The notes: generated from the letters alone by a model not told the origin. A stretch of DNA of 34,091 nucleotides from Tissierellia bacterium (GCA_030537765.1 JAUNVH010000021.1:1-34091), one strand, 5' to 3'; shown: positions 15,160 through 25,635, numbered from the stretch's first letter. Translations and numbers: made by a program.

Positions 15160-16443
15160 TTATTTAAGAAAACCGCTGTAGTGACGTATCAACATCTGTT
15201 GTTCTATAGATCTTAATGTCTCAAGTACAACTCCAACTACGATTATAAGGCTCGTGCCTCCAAATTTCATCGGAATCTTTCCGAAAATTGAAAGGAATGT
15301 CGGTAAAGTTGCAAGTATTGCAAGGCCTATTCCGCCCACAAATACTAAGCGATTTACTACCTTCGACAAGTAATCGGATGTGGATCTACCCGGTCTTATT
15401 CCCGGAACGAATCCGCCATTTTGCTGTAAGTTCTTTGAATATTCTACAGTGTTAAATTGTAGAGAAGTGTAAAAATACGTAAAGAACATTATTAAAGCTA
15501 TATTTAAAATCGTTATAATTACTATACCTTGTGCAAAATCTGTGGTGAACCATCTGTGGATGAAATTAGTAAAAGCACCGGCATTTTTTCCTTTAATCAA
15601 TACGATTGTAGATGGGATTGCCAAAATTGAGTTGGCAAATATTACCGGCATTACTCCTGCCATCGATACTTTTATCGGTATATGAGTATTTTGTCCGCCA
15701 TACATTTTTCTGCCCACAACTCTTTTTGCATACTGTACTGGAATTCTTCTTTCGCCTTCGTTAAGAAGTACTACAAATAGAATTACAAAGAATGCAAATA
15801 TTGCAAACAGAATTATTGCTATCCAACTCAAGTCTCCAGCTTTTGCCATAGATATCATTCTAGTAATATCTGCTGGCATTCTGGCCACAATACCTAAGAA
15901 TATTATCAAGGATATTCCATTCCCAATACCGCGCTTTGTGATTTGCTCACCGAGCCATACTAGGAACTGCGAACCTCCAACTATGGATAATATTATTATG
16001 ACATTTTGCAACATATTAGTACTTTGTAGAGCTGTTCTAAATACACCAAATGTGTAACCTATAGCTGTTACTGCTGCTAGGGCAACTCCTAAATACTTTG
16101 TGTATTGCTGAATCTTTTTTCTTCCTGCTTCGCCTTCTTTAGAAAGTCTTTCTAAAGCTGGAAAAGCATAAGTTAAAAGCTGCATTACGATCGATGCTGT
16201 GATGTATGGATAGATATTTGCAGCAAATATTGAATAGCTACTAAAAGCTCCTCCACTCATCATGTCCAAGAAGTCTAATATTGAACCGCTTGAACCTTCA
16301 AAGAACATCGCTATTGCTCTTTTGTCCATAAATGGTACTGGTATCGACGCACCAAGTCTATAGACTAAGAGCATCATTAGCGTGAAGACCATTTTTTTTC
16401 TAATTTCTTTAATGCCCCACGCGTCCTTCAGGGTGGACAGCAT
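15160..16443 (-). CDS. secY: Protein translocase subunit SecY
   Basis: This 427-residue membrane protein has ten predicted spans and forms the Sec channel with SecE and SecG. Conserved features are the plug region after TM1 (SGGAFSSYSIFAANIYPYITASIV), TKRGIGNGISLIIF, and GERRIPVQYAKRVVGRKMYG in the C5 cytoplasmic loop that binds SecA and ribosome. The end LEQ-type segment reads TLRSIEQQMLIRHYSGF. It starts one base after the rplO stop, so the two are tightly coupled. Confidence 0.98.
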   Translation of the reverse strand: MLSTLKDAWGIKEIRKKMVFTLMMLLVYRLGASIPVPFMDKRAIAMFFEGSSGSILDFLDMMSGGAFSSYSIFAANIYPYITASIVMQLLTYAFPALERLSKEGEAGRKKIQQYTKYLGVALAAVTAIGYTFGVFRTALQSTNMLQNVIIILSIVGGSQFLVWLGEQITKRGIGNGISLIIFLGIVARMPADITRMISMAKAGDLSWIAIILFAIFAFFVILFVVLLNEGERRIPVQYAKRVVGRKMYGGQNTHIPIKVSMAGVMPVIFANSILAIPSTIVLIKGKNAGAFTNFIHRWFTTDFAQGIVIITILNIALIMFFTYFYTSLQFNTVEYSKNLQQNGGFVPGIRPGRSTSDYLSKVVNRLVFVGGIGLAILATLPTFLSIFGKIPMKFGGTSLIIVVGVVLETLRSIEQQMLIRHYSGFLK

Positions 16444-16444
16444 T

Positions 16445-16894
16445 TTAAATCACCTCTGCCTTTCCGCCCGAAGCCTCTATCTTTTCTAAAGCAGATTTAG
16501 TGAAGTATTGAGCTTTTACTGTTAGCTTAACTTCTAAATCGCCATTTCCTAAAATTCTAACTCCATCTTTGGCCTTTTGAAGTTTAATAAGTCCTGCTTC
16601 ATGAAGAACTTCAGGTGTTACAACCGTTCCTTCTTCGAATCTATTTAAGCTGGATACATTAACTTCTGCCCATTTCTTAGCGTGTATATTTGTAAAGCCT
16701 CTTTTTGGAACACGTCTGAATAATGGCATTTGACCTCCTTCAAAGCCAGGTCTTACACCGCCACCTGAACGAGCTTTTTGACCCTTATGGCCACGGCCTG
16801 AAGTTTTTCCTAGACCTGAACCAATTCCTCTGCCAACTCGTTTTCTTGGTTTAACTCCGCCACCTTCAGCCGGCTTTAAATCATGTAATTTCAT
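16445..16894 (-). CDS. rplO: 50S ribosomal protein L15
   Basis: This 149-residue protein has a glycine/arginine-rich N-terminus ([19 protein letters not shown], then [20 protein letters not shown]) that threads into 23S rRNA. A globular C-terminal domain ends [20 protein letters not shown]. It is a late assembly protein near the central protuberance. It lies between rpmD and secY. Confidence 0.98.
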   Translation of the reverse strand: MKLHDLKPAEGGGVKPRKRVGRGIGSGLGKTSGRGHKGQKARSGGGVRPGFEGGQMPLFRRVPKRGFTNIHAKKWAEVNVSSLNRFEEGTVVTPEVLHEAGLIKLQKAKDGVRILGNGDLEVKLTVKAQYFTKSALEKIEASGGKAEVI

Positions 16895-16908
16895 ACATAC
16901 ACCTCCTC

Positions 16909-17085
16909 TTAGTCTATAAGTTCCACCATGTAATCAATTTTTCTAATCATACCTCTAATTTGAGGTGTATCTTTGTGTTCGACTACGTGATTTATCTTTC
17001 TCAAGCCAAGAGCTTTAACGGTATCCTTATGATCCTTTGGTTTACCGATAAGGCTTCTTTTAAGTTTAATCTTAATAGTTTTCAT
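16909..17085 (-). CDS. rpmD: 50S ribosomal protein L30
   Basis: This 58-codon gene is easily missed because of its length. It starts [20 protein letters not shown], continues [17 protein letters not shown] and ends MVELID. These are standard L30 features, including the central G-L-x-K-I-x segment. AGGAGG lies upstream of the ATG at 17085. It sits in the spc operon between rpsE and rplO. Confidence 0.97.
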   Translation of the reverse strand: MKTIKIKLKRSLIGKPKDHKDTVKALGLRKINHVVEHKDTPQIRGMIRKIDYMVELID

Positions 17086-17096
17086 TAAGCTTCCTC

Positions 17097-17603
17097 CTAA
17101 CCGAGTATCTCTTCTACGGTTTTGCCTCTCAATTTGGCAACATCTGCTGCCGTTCTGAGTTCTTTTAAAGCAACCATAGTAGCGTTTACGATGCTTCTTG
17201 CATTCGCACTGCCAAGTGATTTAGCTCGGACATCTGAAATTCCTGCAAGTTCGCATATAGCACGCATTGCTCCACCTGCGATAACTCCTGTTCCTTCAGG
17301 TGCCGGTTTGAGCATTACTTTGCCTGCGCCGTAAACTCCAACCACTTCGTGGGGAATAGTTGTGTCAAGACGTCTAATCTCAACTATATTCTTTTTAGCT
17401 GCCTGAACTCCTTTTCTGATGGCTTCTGGAACTTCATTAGCTTTTCCTGTGCCTACGCCGACATGACCGTTTTGGTCACCTACGACAACTAGAGCTGAAA
17501 ATCTGAAGTTTCTACCACCTTTTACAACTTTGGCAACTCTATTTATATTTACTACTTTTTCTTGCAAGTCTAATTCTCTTGCATCGACAAATTCTCTTTG
17601 CAT
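17097..17603 (-). CDS. rpsE: 30S ribosomal protein S5
   Basis: This 168-residue protein has an N-terminal double-stranded RNA-binding domain ([19 protein letters not shown], then [20 protein letters not shown]). The C-terminal domain includes [19 protein letters not shown]. Loop residues contact the mRNA entry site and affect decoding fidelity. It lies 15 nt after rplR. Confidence 0.98.
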   Translation of the reverse strand: MQREFVDARELDLQEKVVNINRVAKVVKGGRNFRFSALVVVGDQNGHVGVGTGKANEVPEAIRKGVQAAKKNIVEIRRLDTTIPHEVVGVYGAGKVMLKPAPEGTGVIAGGAMRAICELAGISDVRAKSLGSANARSIVNATMVALKELRTAADVAKLRGKTVEEILG

Positions 17604-17618
17604 TTTTCCCCTCCTATG

Positions 17619-17981
17619 TTAGAACTTAAGACCGGCTTCTCTTGCGCCCTCAGCGAGTTCTTTAACTCTGCCATGGTAGATATTTCCGCCTCTGTCAAAC
17701 ACGACAGATTCTATACCTTTTTCAAGAGCTTTTTTAGCAACGGCCTGACCCACAGCTTTAGCAGCTTCTTTATTGCCACCATTTTCTAAGCCTAAGTCTT
17801 TATCTATACTTGAAGCGGCTACCAAAGTATTGCCGGTAGTATCGTCAATAATTTGTGCGTAGATATGAGCATTTGATCTATATACATTAAGTCTCGGTCT
17901 CGAAGCAGATCCGGACACTTTAGTTCTGACTCGCGCATGTCTAACTTTACGCGATGCATTTCTATTATATTTATTCAGCAT
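17619..17981 (-). CDS. rplR: 50S ribosomal protein L18
   Basis: This 120-residue protein has a basic N-terminus ([19 protein letters not shown]) and the conserved [20 protein letters not shown]. It ends [26 protein letters not shown]. It binds 5S rRNA with L5 in the central protuberance. It lies between rplF and rpsE. Confidence 0.98.
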   Translation of the reverse strand: MLNKYNRNASRKVRHARVRTKVSGSASRPRLNVYRSNAHIYAQIIDDTTGNTLVAASSIDKDLGLENGGNKEAAKAVGQAVAKKALEKGIESVVFDRGGNIYHGRVKELAEGAREAGLKF

Positions 17982-17997
17982 CTAATTTATCCCCTTT

Positions 17998-18537
17998 CTA
18001 CTTACCTGTTTTTCCGACTTTTCTGAGTATATACTCATCTTTATATTTAACACCTTTGCCTTTATAAGGTTCAGGCTCTCTATAACTTCTTATTTTTGCA
18101 GCATGTTGACCAACTTTTTGTTTGTCAATGCCTGATACAATAATAGAGTTTGGATTTGGCACTTCAACTTCGATTCCATCGGGATCTTCAAGTTCAATCG
18201 GATGTGAAAAACCTAAGTTCAATACTAGGTTTTTGCCGCTCTTTGAGGCTCTATAGCCTGTGCCGACAATCTCTAATTCTTTTTTATATCCTTCTGTAAC
18301 GCCTTCTACCATGTTATTTATAAGTGATCTTGATAAACCATGAAGAGCTCTGTTTCTCTTAGTTTCAGACGGTCTTTCAACTTTTAATTCGCCATCTTCT
18401 ATTACAATCTTCATATTTTCGACAATAGCTTGTGTCAAAGTGCCTTTTGGGCCTTTAACTTCTACTACGTTTTTATCATTCACTTTAACTTCCACGCCTG
18501 AAGGGATTACAATCGGTTTTAAACCTATTCTTGACAT
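17998..18537 (-). CDS. rplF: 50S ribosomal protein L6
   Basis: This 179-residue protein has two similar alpha/beta domains: [16 protein letters not shown] begins the first, [20 protein letters not shown] the second. The end [24 protein letters not shown] is the conserved L6 signature. It sits near the sarcin-ricin loop and elongation-factor site. It lies 19 nt after rpsH. Confidence 0.98.
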   Translation of the reverse strand: MSRIGLKPIVIPSGVEVKVNDKNVVEVKGPKGTLTQAIVENMKIVIEDGELKVERPSETKRNRALHGLSRSLINNMVEGVTEGYKKELEIVGTGYRASKSGKNLVLNLGFSHPIELEDPDGIEVEVPNPNSIIVSGIDKQKVGQHAAKIRSYREPEPYKGKGVKYKDEYILRKVGKTGK

Positions 18538-18556
18538 TTAATAAAACCTCCTATAA

Positions 18557-18952
18557 TTACCATACATAGGCAACGACTTCGCCGCCAACGCCTTCTTTGC
18601 GCGCGTCTCTGTCTGCCATTATGCCCTTCGAAGTGGACATGATAGCCACTCCCAGGCCACCTAATACTTTTGGAACTTCGTTAGCTTTAACATATACTCT
18701 TAAGCCGGGTTTCGAAATTCTTTTAATGCCTGAGATAATTTTTTCTTCGTTTTGACCATATTTCAAATTTATTTTAATAATACCTTGCTTATTGTCTTCA
18801 ATGACGTCGTAGCTCTTAATAAAGCCTTCATCCAAAAGAATTCTTGCAATTTCTTTTTTTACATTGGATCCGGGAACTTCAATTGAATCATGCTTGGCAT
18901 TACTACCATTTCTTATTCTGGTAAGCATATCCGCAATAGGATCTGTCATCAT
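18557..18952 (-). CDS. rpsH: 30S ribosomal protein S8
   Basis: This 131-residue protein starts [20 protein letters not shown] and ends with the conserved [35 protein letters not shown]. It is a primary 16S rRNA binder. In E. coli it represses the spc operon; no comparable site was recognised here. Two consecutive ATG codons are possible starts. The first (18952) is 9 nt from GGAGG; the second matches the usual N-terminus. Confidence 0.97.
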   Translation of the reverse strand: MMTDPIADMLTRIRNGSNAKHDSIEVPGSNVKKEIARILLDEGFIKSYDVIEDNKQGIIKINLKYGQNEEKIISGIKRISKPGLRVYVKANEVPKVLGGLGVAIMSTSKGIMADRDARKEGVGGEVVAYVW

Positions 18953-18976
18953 AATAAACTTCCTCCTTTCAGGCTA

Positions 18977-19162
18977 TTACCAACTTGCTTTTCTAACGCC
19001 CGGAATTTGCCCTTTATAGGCAAGTTCTCTAAAGCATATACGGCAAATACCGTATTTTCTTAAATAAGCATGAGGTCTGCCGCAGATTTTGCATCTGCTA
19101 TATGCGCGAGTTGAAAACTTTGGTTTTCTCTTCTGTTTTGCAATCATTGATTTTTTTGCCAT
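18977..19162 (-). CDS. rpsN: 30S ribosomal protein S14, zinc-binding type Z
   Basis: This 61-residue short form starts [20 protein letters not shown] and carries the zinc site Cys24, Cys27, Cys40 and Cys43 (CKICGRP and GICRICF). It ends [10 protein letters not shown]. The type Z form is standard in Firmicutes. It lies between rplE and rpsH, with an 11-nt gap after rplE. Confidence 0.98.
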   Translation of the reverse strand: MAKKSMIAKQKRKPKFSTRAYSRCKICGRPHAYLRKYGICRICFRELAYKGQIPGVRKASW

Positions 19163-19173
19163 TCTTTACCTCC

Positions 19174-19716
19174 TTATTTAGCAAAAGGCATGCCCATTAG
19201 TTCCAAAAAAGCTTTCGCTTCTTCGTCCGTTTGAGCTGTTGTAACTATGCAAATGTCCATGCCTCTAATGGCGTCAATTTTATCGTATTCTATTTCAGGG
19301 AAAATAAGCTGCTCTCTAACTCCGAGATTGTAATTTCCTCTGCCGTCAAATGAAGACGGTCTAACGCCTGTAAAGTCTCTTACTCTAGGTAAAGCTATAT
19401 TCATTAACTTGTCCAAAAAGTCATACATCTTTTGACCTCTTAAAGTCACTTTGCAACCTACATTCATGCCGTCACGAATTTTAAAGTTTGCAATAGATTT
19501 TTTTGCCGCCGTTACAATTGGCTTTTGGCCTGTAATCGTGGTTAGGTCATTAACTGCAGATTCTAAAACTTTTGGATTGTCTTTAGCTTCTCCTACTCCA
19601 CAGTTTACAACTATTTTTTCAAGTTTTGGCACTTGCATTACGTTTTTATATTCAAATTTTTCCATCAAAGCCGGTACGACTTCTTCGGTATATTTATCCT
19701 TTAATCTGGATTCCAA
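19174..19716 (-). CDS. rplE: 50S ribosomal protein L5
   Basis: This 180-residue protein has the signature [22 protein letters not shown], then [20 protein letters not shown] and [20 protein letters not shown]. It ends [20 protein letters not shown]. It binds 5S rRNA and contacts S13 and P-site tRNA. It lies 19 nt after rplX. Confidence 0.98.
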   Translation of the reverse strand: MESRLKDKYTEEVVPALMEKFEYKNVMQVPKLEKIVVNCGVGEAKDNPKVLESAVNDLTTITGQKPIVTAAKKSIANFKIRDGMNVGCKVTLRGQKMYDFLDKLMNIALPRVRDFTGVRPSSFDGRGNYNLGVREQLIFPEIEYDKIDAIRGMDICIVTTAQTDEEAKAFLELMGMPFAK

Positions 19717-19735
19717 ATCCGTAACCTCCTTCCGA

Positions 19736-20047
19736 CTACTTAATAGCTTCGCCGCTTGATTTCATAAAACGGCTCTTTTGGCCTTGGTCGTCTATCTTGT
19801 AGCCGACTCTTGTGCCTTTTTTATTTTTCTCGTCATAATACATCACATTCGATATGTGAATCGGAGCTTCAAGTTGTTTTATTCCGCCGGGCTTTTGTGG
19901 AGATGTGGTCTTCATATGCTTAGTAATCATATTTATACCTTCCACAATAACTCTTTCTTCTCTTGGCATAATTTTTAAAACTTTTCCAACTTTGCCCTTA
20001 TCTTTTCCTGCAATAACTATTACTTTATCACCGGTTTTAATACGCAT
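19736..20047 (-). CDS. rplX: 50S ribosomal protein L24
   Basis: This 103-residue protein has an N-terminal KOW motif ([24 protein letters not shown]), then [21 protein letters not shown]. It is an assembly initiator that binds the 5' end of 23S rRNA. It lies between rplN and rplE. Confidence 0.98.
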   Translation of the reverse strand: MRIKTGDKVIVIAGKDKGKVGKVLKIMPREERVIVEGINMITKHMKTTSPQKPGGIKQLEAPIHISNVMYYDEKNKKGTRVGYKIDDQGQKSRFMKSSGEAIK

Positions 20048-20058
20048 TTTAGCACCTC

Positions 20059-20427
20059 CTAAAGTACTTCTGGAGCTAGAGAAATTATTCTCATAAAGTT
20101 TCCAGCTCTTAGCTCTCTTGTAACAGGTCCGAATATACGCGTACCTACCGGAGTCTTATCTTCTTTTATAATAACTGCTGCATTGTCATCAAATTTTATA
20201 TGAGTTCCATCAGGTCTTCTGATACCTTTTTTAGTTCTCACTATAACCGCTCTAATAATTTCGCCTTTCTTGACAACTCCGCCGGGTGTTGCACTCTTGA
20301 CAGAGCATACAACTAAATCACCAATATTGGCAGTTCTTCTCTTACTACCACCAAGTACTTTGATGACTTGTACTTCTTTAGCGCCAGAGTTATCTGCGAC
20401 TCTCATGCGGCTTTCTACTTGCATCAT
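20059..20427 (-). CDS. rplN: 50S ribosomal protein L14
   Basis: This 122-residue beta-barrel protein starts [20 protein letters not shown], with the conserved [21 protein letters not shown] and [17 protein letters not shown]. It ends in the [13 protein letters not shown] segment. It forms an intersubunit bridge with 16S rRNA. It lies between rpsQ and rplX. Confidence 0.98.
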   Translation of the reverse strand: MMQVESRMRVADNSGAKEVQVIKVLGGSKRRTANIGDLVVCSVKSATPGGVVKKGEIIRAVIVRTKKGIRRPDGTHIKFDDNAAVIIKEDKTPVGTRIFGPVTRELRAGNFMRIISLAPEVL

Positions 20428-20450
20428 AAAAAGCTACCTCCTCTTTAGGT

Positions 20451-20705
20451 CTAATCGGCCTTCTTTATAATATTTACGACTCTCCATCTCTTTTGTTTGG
20501 ATAGCGGTCTGGTTTCCATAATCTTTACAGTATCGCCAATTCCGCATTCATTTTGCTCATCATGAGCTTTGAATTTTGTCGTAACTTTCATCTTCTTGCC
20601 ATATTTTGGATGGGTTGTAATTCTCTCAACTGCAACTACTACAGTCTTGTCCATTTTATCCGACACAACCACGCCAGATCTTACTTTTCTACTATTTCTT
20701 TCCAT
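20451..20705 (-). CDS. rpsQ: 30S ribosomal protein S17
   Basis: This 84-residue OB-fold protein carries [22 protein letters not shown], then [21 protein letters not shown] and [16 protein letters not shown]. All are S17 signatures. It is a primary 16S rRNA binder. It starts 6 nt after the rpmC stop. Confidence 0.98.
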   Translation of the reverse strand: MERNSRKVRSGVVVSDKMDKTVVVAVERITTHPKYGKKMKVTTKFKAHDEQNECGIGDTVKIMETRPLSKQKRWRVVNIIKKAD

Positions 20706-20711
20706 CGCGTG

Positions 20712-20918
20712 TTATGCCTCCCTTCCCGCGCTTAATTCGCGCTCTCTGATAATTGTCTTTACGCGAGCAATATCTTTTCTAACTTTCTTTAGATTTGAAG
20801 GATTATCAAGCTGGCCGGTAGCCATTTGAAATCTTAAATTAAAGAGTTCATGTTTAAGATCATTTTCTTTTTTTGATAGATCTTCAGTCGATAATTGACG
20901 AATTTCCTTAACCTTCAT
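20712..20918 (-). CDS. rpmC: 50S ribosomal protein L29
   Basis: This 68-residue helical hairpin protein starts [20 protein letters not shown]. The family motif is [20 protein letters not shown]. It sits at the tunnel exit next to L23. The ATG at 20918 lies 11 nt inside the end of rplP with GGAGG before it, so translation of the two is coupled. Confidence 0.98.
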   Translation of the reverse strand: MKVKEIRQLSTEDLSKKENDLKHELFNLRFQMATGQLDNPSNLKKVRKDIARVKTIIRERELSAGREA

Positions 20919-21345
20919 TGGAAACCTCCTTCTCCAGTGCTTCCTTTGTTACGAATCTGGTTTTAATCGGAAGCTTCATAGCCGCAAGACGCATAGCCTC
21001 TTTTGCAGCTTTTTCGCTTATTCCGCCCATTTCGAACATAACTCTGCCCGGTTTTACAACTGATACCCAGTATTCCGGTGAGCCCTTACCCGAACCCATA
21101 CGAGTTTCTGCCGGCTTTTTAGTAACCGGTTTGTCCGGGAAAATCTTAATCCAAATATTTCCACCACGTCTGACATAACGAGTCATGGCACGACGTGCTG
21201 CTTCTATCTGATTTGAAGTGATCCAGCAAGGTTCCAATGCAACCAGGCCGTATTCACCATAAGTTATCTTATTGCCTCTTTGTGCCTCGCCTTTCATGCG
21301 GCCACGTTGTTGTTTTCTGTATTTAACTCTTTTAGGCATTAACAT
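20908..21345 (-). CDS. rplP: 50S ribosomal protein L16
   Basis: This 145-residue protein starts [19 protein letters not shown], followed by [21 protein letters not shown] and [22 protein letters not shown]. These are conserved L16 features. It sits at the A-site side of the peptidyl transferase centre. The end overlaps rpmC by 11 nt. Confidence 0.98.
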   Translation of the reverse strand: MLMPKRVKYRKQQRGRMKGEAQRGNKITYGEYGLVALEPCWITSNQIEAARRAMTRYVRRGGNIWIKIFPDKPVTKKPAETRMGSGKGSPEYWVSVVKPGRVMFEMGGISEKAAKEAMRLAAMKLPIKTRFVTKEALEKEVSNEG

Positions 21346-21370
21346 AAAAACTTCCTCCTCCCTTTAGAGC

Positions 21371-22138
21371 TTAATTGTCTTTTTTATTAAAAGATCTATT
21401 TCCGGATTGAGAATTGCCGCCCCTTTTGTTTCTACGGGAGTCATTTCTTCCTCTTCTTCTGTTTCTTCTTTCATCTCTCTTTGGCTTTAGTGGTGCTGCA
21501 GCCTTTTGGCCTGGCAGTACTTCGCCTTTATAGATCCATACCTTAACACCCAATTTTCCATAGGTAGTATCGGCTTCTGCAAATCCGTAATCAATGTCTG
21601 CTCTTAGAGTTTGTAGCGGAATGCTGCCTTCTGAATAGCCTTCGCTTCTGGCAATATCTGCTCCGCCAAGTCTTCCTGCAACCATTGTTTTAATTCCCTT
21701 AGCGCCCATTCTCATAGTTCTTTGAATGGATTGCTTCATAGCTCTTCTAAAAGAAATTCTTCTTTCCAATTGAGCTGCAATATTTTCAGCAACTAATTGA
21801 GCATCTAGTTCGGGAACTTTTACTTCTTCTATATTTACAATCACAGATTTTCCTGTGAGTTTTTCAAGCTGTGCCTTAAGTTCGTCAACACCTGCTCCGC
21901 CTCTACCGATAACCATGCCCGGTTTTGAAGTGGATATAGATACCTTAACTTTATTAGCCGCTCTTTCAATCTCAATTGAGGAAATACCTGCAATAAATAA
22001 TTTTTCCTTAACGTATTTTCTAATCTTATTATCTTCTACTAATAAATCTCCAAAGGATTTTTTATCGGCATACCATTTTGAATCCCAATCTTTAATTATA
22101 CCGACTCTAAGTCCGTGCGGGTTTACTTTCTGGCCCAT
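21371..22138 (-). CDS. rpsC: 30S ribosomal protein S3 with extended basic tail
   Basis: This 255-residue protein has an N-terminal KH type 2 domain with the loop [14 protein letters not shown]. The C-terminal domain includes [25 protein letters not shown] and [23 protein letters not shown]. Residues from about 216 form a disordered tail rich in Arg, Asn, Gly and Ser. It is longer than the roughly 218-residue Bacillus form and common in other Firmicutes. S3 lies at the mRNA entry tunnel. It follows rplV by 16 nt. Confidence 0.98.
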   Translation of the reverse strand: MGQKVNPHGLRVGIIKDWDSKWYADKKSFGDLLVEDNKIRKYVKEKLFIAGISSIEIERAANKVKVSISTSKPGMVIGRGGAGVDELKAQLEKLTGKSVIVNIEEVKVPELDAQLVAENIAAQLERRISFRRAMKQSIQRTMRMGAKGIKTMVAGRLGGADIARSEGYSEGSIPLQTLRADIDYGFAEADTTYGKLGVKVWIYKGEVLPGQKAAAPLKPKRDERRNRRRGRNDSRRNKRGGNSQSGNRSFNKKDN

Positions 22139-22154
22139 TAATTACCCTCCTTCA

Positions 22155-22490
22155 CTAATCTCTTTCTTCGACAACTATTCCGATATGGCTCGATCTTTTT
22201 AAAATTGGATATGCCATACCTTTAGCCTTTGGTCTGAATCTCTTCATAGTCGGACCATCATTAGCATAAGCTTGTTTGACAAAGAGCTTTTCTCTGTCTA
22301 AGCCTAAGTTGTTCTCCGCATTTGCAATAGCGCTATTTAGAACTTTTAGCAATTCATGCGCGCCACGTTTAGGTGTGAAGCTAAGTAGTGCCAGAGCTTC
22401 ATCAACTTGTAACCCACGAATTTCTCTGCAAATATAGTTAACCTTGAGAGGAGATATTCTTATATATTTTGCAATTGCTTTTGCTTCCAT
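22155..22490 (-). CDS. rplV: 50S ribosomal protein L22
   Basis: This 111-residue protein starts EAKAIAKYIRISPLKVNYIC. The tunnel loop region reads KLFVKQAYANDGPTMKRFRPKAKGMAYPI and ends RSSHIGIVVEE. Its beta-hairpin lines the nascent-chain tunnel where macrolides bind. It lies between rpsS and rpsC. Confidence 0.98.
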   Translation of the reverse strand: MEAKAIAKYIRISPLKVNYICREIRGLQVDEALALLSFTPKRGAHELLKVLNSAIANAENNLGLDREKLFVKQAYANDGPTMKRFRPKAKGMAYPILKRSSHIGIVVEERD

Positions 22491-22508
22491 TTATTATCCT
22501 CCTACTTC

Positions 22509-22799
22509 CTATTTAATCTCGGCTGACTTTTCGCTTTTTTCACCAGTACCGTGTCCCCTATATACTCTAGTGGGAACAAATTCGCCTAATTTATGGCCTA
22601 CCATGTCTTCCGTTATATATACGGGCACATGCTTTCTGCCATCATGTACTGCTATAGTATGTGATACCATTTCCGGAAAAATAGTTGAACGTCTTGACCA
22701 GGTCTTAATAACTTCCTTTTTGTTTTCTTCGTTGAGCTTGTCAATTTTCTTTAATAGATGCTCGTCGATAAAAGGTCCTTTTTTCAGTGATCTACTCAT
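22509..22799 (-). CDS. rpsS: 30S ribosomal protein S19
   Basis: This 96-residue protein starts [18 protein letters not shown] and carries [21 protein letters not shown], then [17 protein letters not shown] residues and TRVYRGHG. It sits in the 30S head next to S13. It lies 11 nt after rplB. Confidence 0.98.
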   Translation of the reverse strand: MSRSLKKGPFIDEHLLKKIDKLNEENKKEVIKTWSRRSTIFPEMVSHTIAVHDGRKHVPVYITEDMVGHKLGEFVPTRVYRGHGTGEKSEKSAEIK

Positions 22800-22810
22800 T
22801 ATTTCTCCTC

Positions 22811-23641
22811 CTACTTGGTTCTTCTTCTAATTATATACTTATTGGATTTCTTTCTCTTCTTCCTTGTCTTCAAGCCGCGTGACGGTTTGCCCCAAGGAGT
22901 CATTGGAGAAGGTCTTCCGATAGGAGCTCTGCCCTCACCACCACCATGTGGGTGATCAACTGGGTTCATAGCCGAGCCTCTAACAGTAGGTCTAATACCC
23001 ATATGTCTAGATCTTCCGGCTTTACCTATCGTAATAAGTTCGTGTTCAATATTACCAACTTGTCCAATAGTCGCTCTACATTCTTGTCTTACAAGTCTAA
23101 ATTCTCCTGAAGGAAGTCTAAGTTGAGCATACTTTCCTTCTTTCGCCATAAGCTGAGCTTCAGTACCTGCACTTCTTGCAAGTTGAGCCCCACGTCCTGC
23201 ATGAAGTTCAACATTGTGAACAGTAGTACCAATTGGAATATTTTTAAGTGGCAAAGCATTACCCACTTTAATATCAGCTTCAGGTCCCGATTCAATAATG
23301 TCGCCAACTTTAAGCCCTACTGGCTGAAGAATATATCTCTTTTCACCATCGGCATAATTTATCAAACTGATATATGCAGATCTATTTGGATCGTATTCAA
23401 TAGTTGCAACTTTTCCGGGAATTCCGTCTTTATCTCTTTTAAAATCTATAATTCTATATTTTCTCTTCGCTCCGCCGCCTCTGTGACGAATTGTAATTCT
23501 GCCTTGGAAGTTTCTTCCGGCATTTTTTTGTAGACTAACAGTCAATGATTTTTCAGGTTTCACCTTACTAAGATGTGAAAAATCAAGTGATGTCATATGT
23601 CTACGAGCGGGAGAAGTTGGTTTATAAGTTTTTATAGCCAA
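22811..23641 (-). CDS. rplB: 50S ribosomal protein L2
   Basis: This 276-residue protein starts [20 protein letters not shown] and carries [22 protein letters not shown]. The highly conserved [20 protein letters not shown] (about 225-244) includes the histidine near the peptidyl transferase centre. It is needed for subunit association. It lies between rplW and rpsS. Confidence 0.98.
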   Translation of the reverse strand: MAIKTYKPTSPARRHMTSLDFSHLSKVKPEKSLTVSLQKNAGRNFQGRITIRHRGGGAKRKYRIIDFKRDKDGIPGKVATIEYDPNRSAYISLINYADGEKRYILQPVGLKVGDIIESGPEADIKVGNALPLKNIPIGTTVHNVELHAGRGAQLARSAGTEAQLMAKEGKYAQLRLPSGEFRLVRQECRATIGQVGNIEHELITIGKAGRSRHMGIRPTVRGSAMNPVDHPHGGGEGRAPIGRPSPMTPWGKPSRGLKTRKKRKKSNKYIIRRRTK

Positions 23642-23664
23642 TTTATGTTCCTCCTTAGCTTCTA

Positions 23665-23952
23665 TTACATACCTTCGAAGAACTCAATTTCTTTCGAATC
23701 ATCAGTAAGTTTAACAATGGCCTTTTTATAAGAAGCGGTGAAGCCTTGAGTAGCTCCTTGTCTTTTCAATTTTCCGCGTCTGTTTTGTGTATAGACCTTT
23801 TTAACTTTTACATCGAAGATTTCTTCAACGGCCTTTTTAATATCAGGCTTAGTAGCCCTTTTATCTACAACAAATGTATATTTTTTTTCTTCCATATCGC
23901 GCATGGATCTTTCTGTAACAATCGGTCTGATAATAATATCGTATATATTCAT
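23665..23952 (-). CDS. rplW: 50S ribosomal protein L23
   Basis: This 95-residue protein begins [20 protein letters not shown] and carries [26 protein letters not shown], the standard L23 core. It sits at the tunnel exit and docks trigger factor and SRP. Its ATG overlaps the TAA stop of rplD by one base (TAATG), so translation is coupled. Confidence 0.98.
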   Translation of the reverse strand: MNIYDIIIRPIVTERSMRDMEEKKYTFVVDKRATKPDIKKAVEEIFDVKVKKVYTQNRRGKLKRQGATQGFTASYKKAIVKLTDDSKEIEFFEGM

Positions 23953-24575
23953 TATGCAAACACCTCCGAAATCTTATCCAAAGCATCCTTAGTCACGACC
24001 AAAGAATTGTATTTTAATAGATCATAAACATTGATATTTTGAGCCATTTCCGTTTTAGTATTAGGAATGTTATTGCAAGATCTAATCACATTTTCGCAAT
24101 TATCAGCTGTAACAACATAGGCTTTTTTATCAGCATTGATTGATTCCAAAACCTTAACCATATCTTTAGTCTTTGGCTTTTCAAAGTTTAGAGAATCTAA
24201 AACGATGATTTCATTGTCTCTGGCCTTAGAAGTCAAAACGCTCTTCATTGCTAATCGTCTTATCTTCTTAGGAGTAGTATATGAATAATCTCTAGGTTTC
24301 TTTGCAAATACAACTCCGCCGCCTCTCCATTGTGGTGAACGGATACTGCCTTGGCGTGCTCTGCCCGTGCCTTTTTGTCTCCAAGGTTTTCTTCCGCCGC
24401 CTCTCACTTCTGCGCGAGTTTTTGCCGAATGAGTTCCTTGTCTTTTATTTGCACGAATATTTTTAACAACTAAATACACGGCATGTTCATTTACTTCTAT
24501 ATCAAATATATCAGGGTTTAAATCGTAATCTCCGACTTTTTCGCCCGTCATACTTAAAACATCTAATTTAGGCAT
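23952..24575 (-). CDS. rplD: 50S ribosomal protein L4
   Basis: This 207-residue protein has a central extended loop, [20 protein letters not shown] then [20 protein letters not shown], that reaches into the exit tunnel. The C-terminal Rossmann-like domain includes NLIVVDSL-type strands (here [12 protein letters not shown]). In E. coli L4 represses the S10 operon through the leader. A structured leader precedes rpsJ here, but which protein, if any, binds it is unknown. Confidence 0.98.
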   Translation of the reverse strand: MPKLDVLSMTGEKVGDYDLNPDIFDIEVNEHAVYLVVKNIRANKRQGTHSAKTRAEVRGGGRKPWRQKGTGRARQGSIRSPQWRGGGVVFAKKPRDYSYTTPKKIRRLAMKSVLTSKARDNEIIVLDSLNFEKPKTKDMVKVLESINADKKAYVVTADNCENVIRSCNNIPNTKTEMAQNINVYDLLKYNSLVVTKDALDKISEVFA

Positions 24576-24600
24576 AATTGTCCTCCTTTCTCATCCGTCT

Positions 24601-25227
24601 TTATTTCTTAACTGCGGATTTAACCTGAATCAGGCCTTTTTTAGGACCAGGGATAGCGCCTTTTACCAAAATCAAATTTTGATCAGGTATAACTCTAACC
24701 ACGCTCAGGTTTTGAACAGTCACTCTGTCATGTCCGGTTTTTCCGGCCATTCTCTTGCCTTTGAAAACTCTGCCCGGATAAGCAGAGGCACTTAAACCAC
24801 CTGGCATTCTATGGAATTTAGAACCGTGAGTTTCACGACCTCTTCCGAAACCGTGTCTAGCAACAACACCTAAAGTTCCCTTACCCTTAGAAGTACCCAC
24901 AACATCTACAAATTGTCCGGCTTCAAAAACATCAGCCTTAATTTCATCACCGATATTATATTCTTCGGGATCTTCAACTCTAATCTCTCGTAGATATCTC
25001 TTATAATCCACGCCAGCTTTATCGAAATGTCCCTTAGTCGGTTTATTAACTCTTCTCTCTTTAACTTCGCCAAATCCCACTTGAATTGCATTGTAGCCAT
25101 GAGATTCAACAGTCTTTTTTTGAACCACAGTCATTGGTTCACATTGAATAACAGAAACTGGAATTAAAACACCCGTATCATCAAAAACTTGAGTCATTCC
25201 AACTTTTCTGCCAAATACACTTTTCAA
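24601..25227 (-). CDS. rplC: 50S ribosomal protein L3
   Basis: This 208-residue protein starts KSVFGRKVGMTQVFDDTGVLIPV and carries GTSKGKGTLGVVARHGFGRGRETHGSKFHR (W-finger region near the peptidyl transferase centre). MPGGLSASAYPGRVFKGKRM follows. It is an early assembly protein. The 62-nt gap after rpsJ holds a small GATTGCA/TGCAATC palindrome. Confidence 0.98.
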   Translation of the reverse strand: MKSVFGRKVGMTQVFDDTGVLIPVSVIQCEPMTVVQKKTVESHGYNAIQVGFGEVKERRVNKPTKGHFDKAGVDYKRYLREIRVEDPEEYNIGDEIKADVFEAGQFVDVVGTSKGKGTLGVVARHGFGRGRETHGSKFHRMPGGLSASAYPGRVFKGKRMAGKTGHDRVTVQNLSVVRVIPDQNLILVKGAIPGPKKGLIQVKSAVKK

Positions 25228-25289
25228 TTATTACACCTCCAAAATTATAGCGGATTGCATTGCAATCATATAAAGGAATAATTATATAA

Positions 25290-25604
25290 TTATAACTTTA
25301 TTTCGATATCAACGCCTGCCGGCAAATTGAGTTTCATCAGAGAATCAACAGTCTTTTGATTTGGTTCCAAGATGTCTATTAAACGCTTATGCGTTCTTTG
25401 TTCAAACTGTTCTCTGGAATCCTTATGCTTGTGAACAGATCTCAAAATAGTGATAATTTCTTTTTCAGTCGGTAGTGGCACCGGACCCGATACTTTAGCA
25501 CCTGTGGCCTTTGCCGCCTCGACTATTCTTTGCGCACTATTGTCGAGAATTTCATGATCATAAGCTTTAAGTCTGATTCTGATTTTTTGATTCTTGTTTG
25601 ACAT
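25290..25604 (-). CDS. rpsJ: 30S ribosomal protein S10
   Basis: This 104-residue protein carries [24 protein letters not shown] and [29 protein letters not shown], the standard S10 signature. It ends [29 protein letters not shown]. Besides its ribosomal role it takes part in NusB antitermination. It is first in the cluster, with AGGAGG 6 nt before the ATG. A GNRA-type hairpin and the leader lie upstream. No tuf gene precedes it. Confidence 0.98.
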   Translation of the reverse strand: MSNKNQKIRIRLKAYDHEILDNSAQRIVEAAKATGAKVSGPVPLPTEKEIITILRSVHKHKDSREQFEQRTHKRLIDILEPNQKTVDSLMKLNLPAGVDIEIKL

Positions 25605-25617
25605 TTTTTACCTCCTA

Positions 25618-25635
25618 TCGCAAGTTTCCTTGCGA
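25618..25635 (-). promoter_or_regulatory. GNRA-capped hairpin directly before the rpsJ ribosome binding site
   Basis: A perfect 7-bp stem, TCGCAAG/CTTGCGA on the minus strand, is closed by a GAAA tetraloop and lies immediately upstream of AGGAGG. It could be part of a protein-binding site or serve to keep the ribosome binding site unpaired. Confidence 0.6.

Noticed and set aside
20569..20829. Long plus-strand open frames opposite the ribosomal genes
   Set aside because: They overlap clear ribosomal protein genes, have no ribosome binding sites and show no domain.
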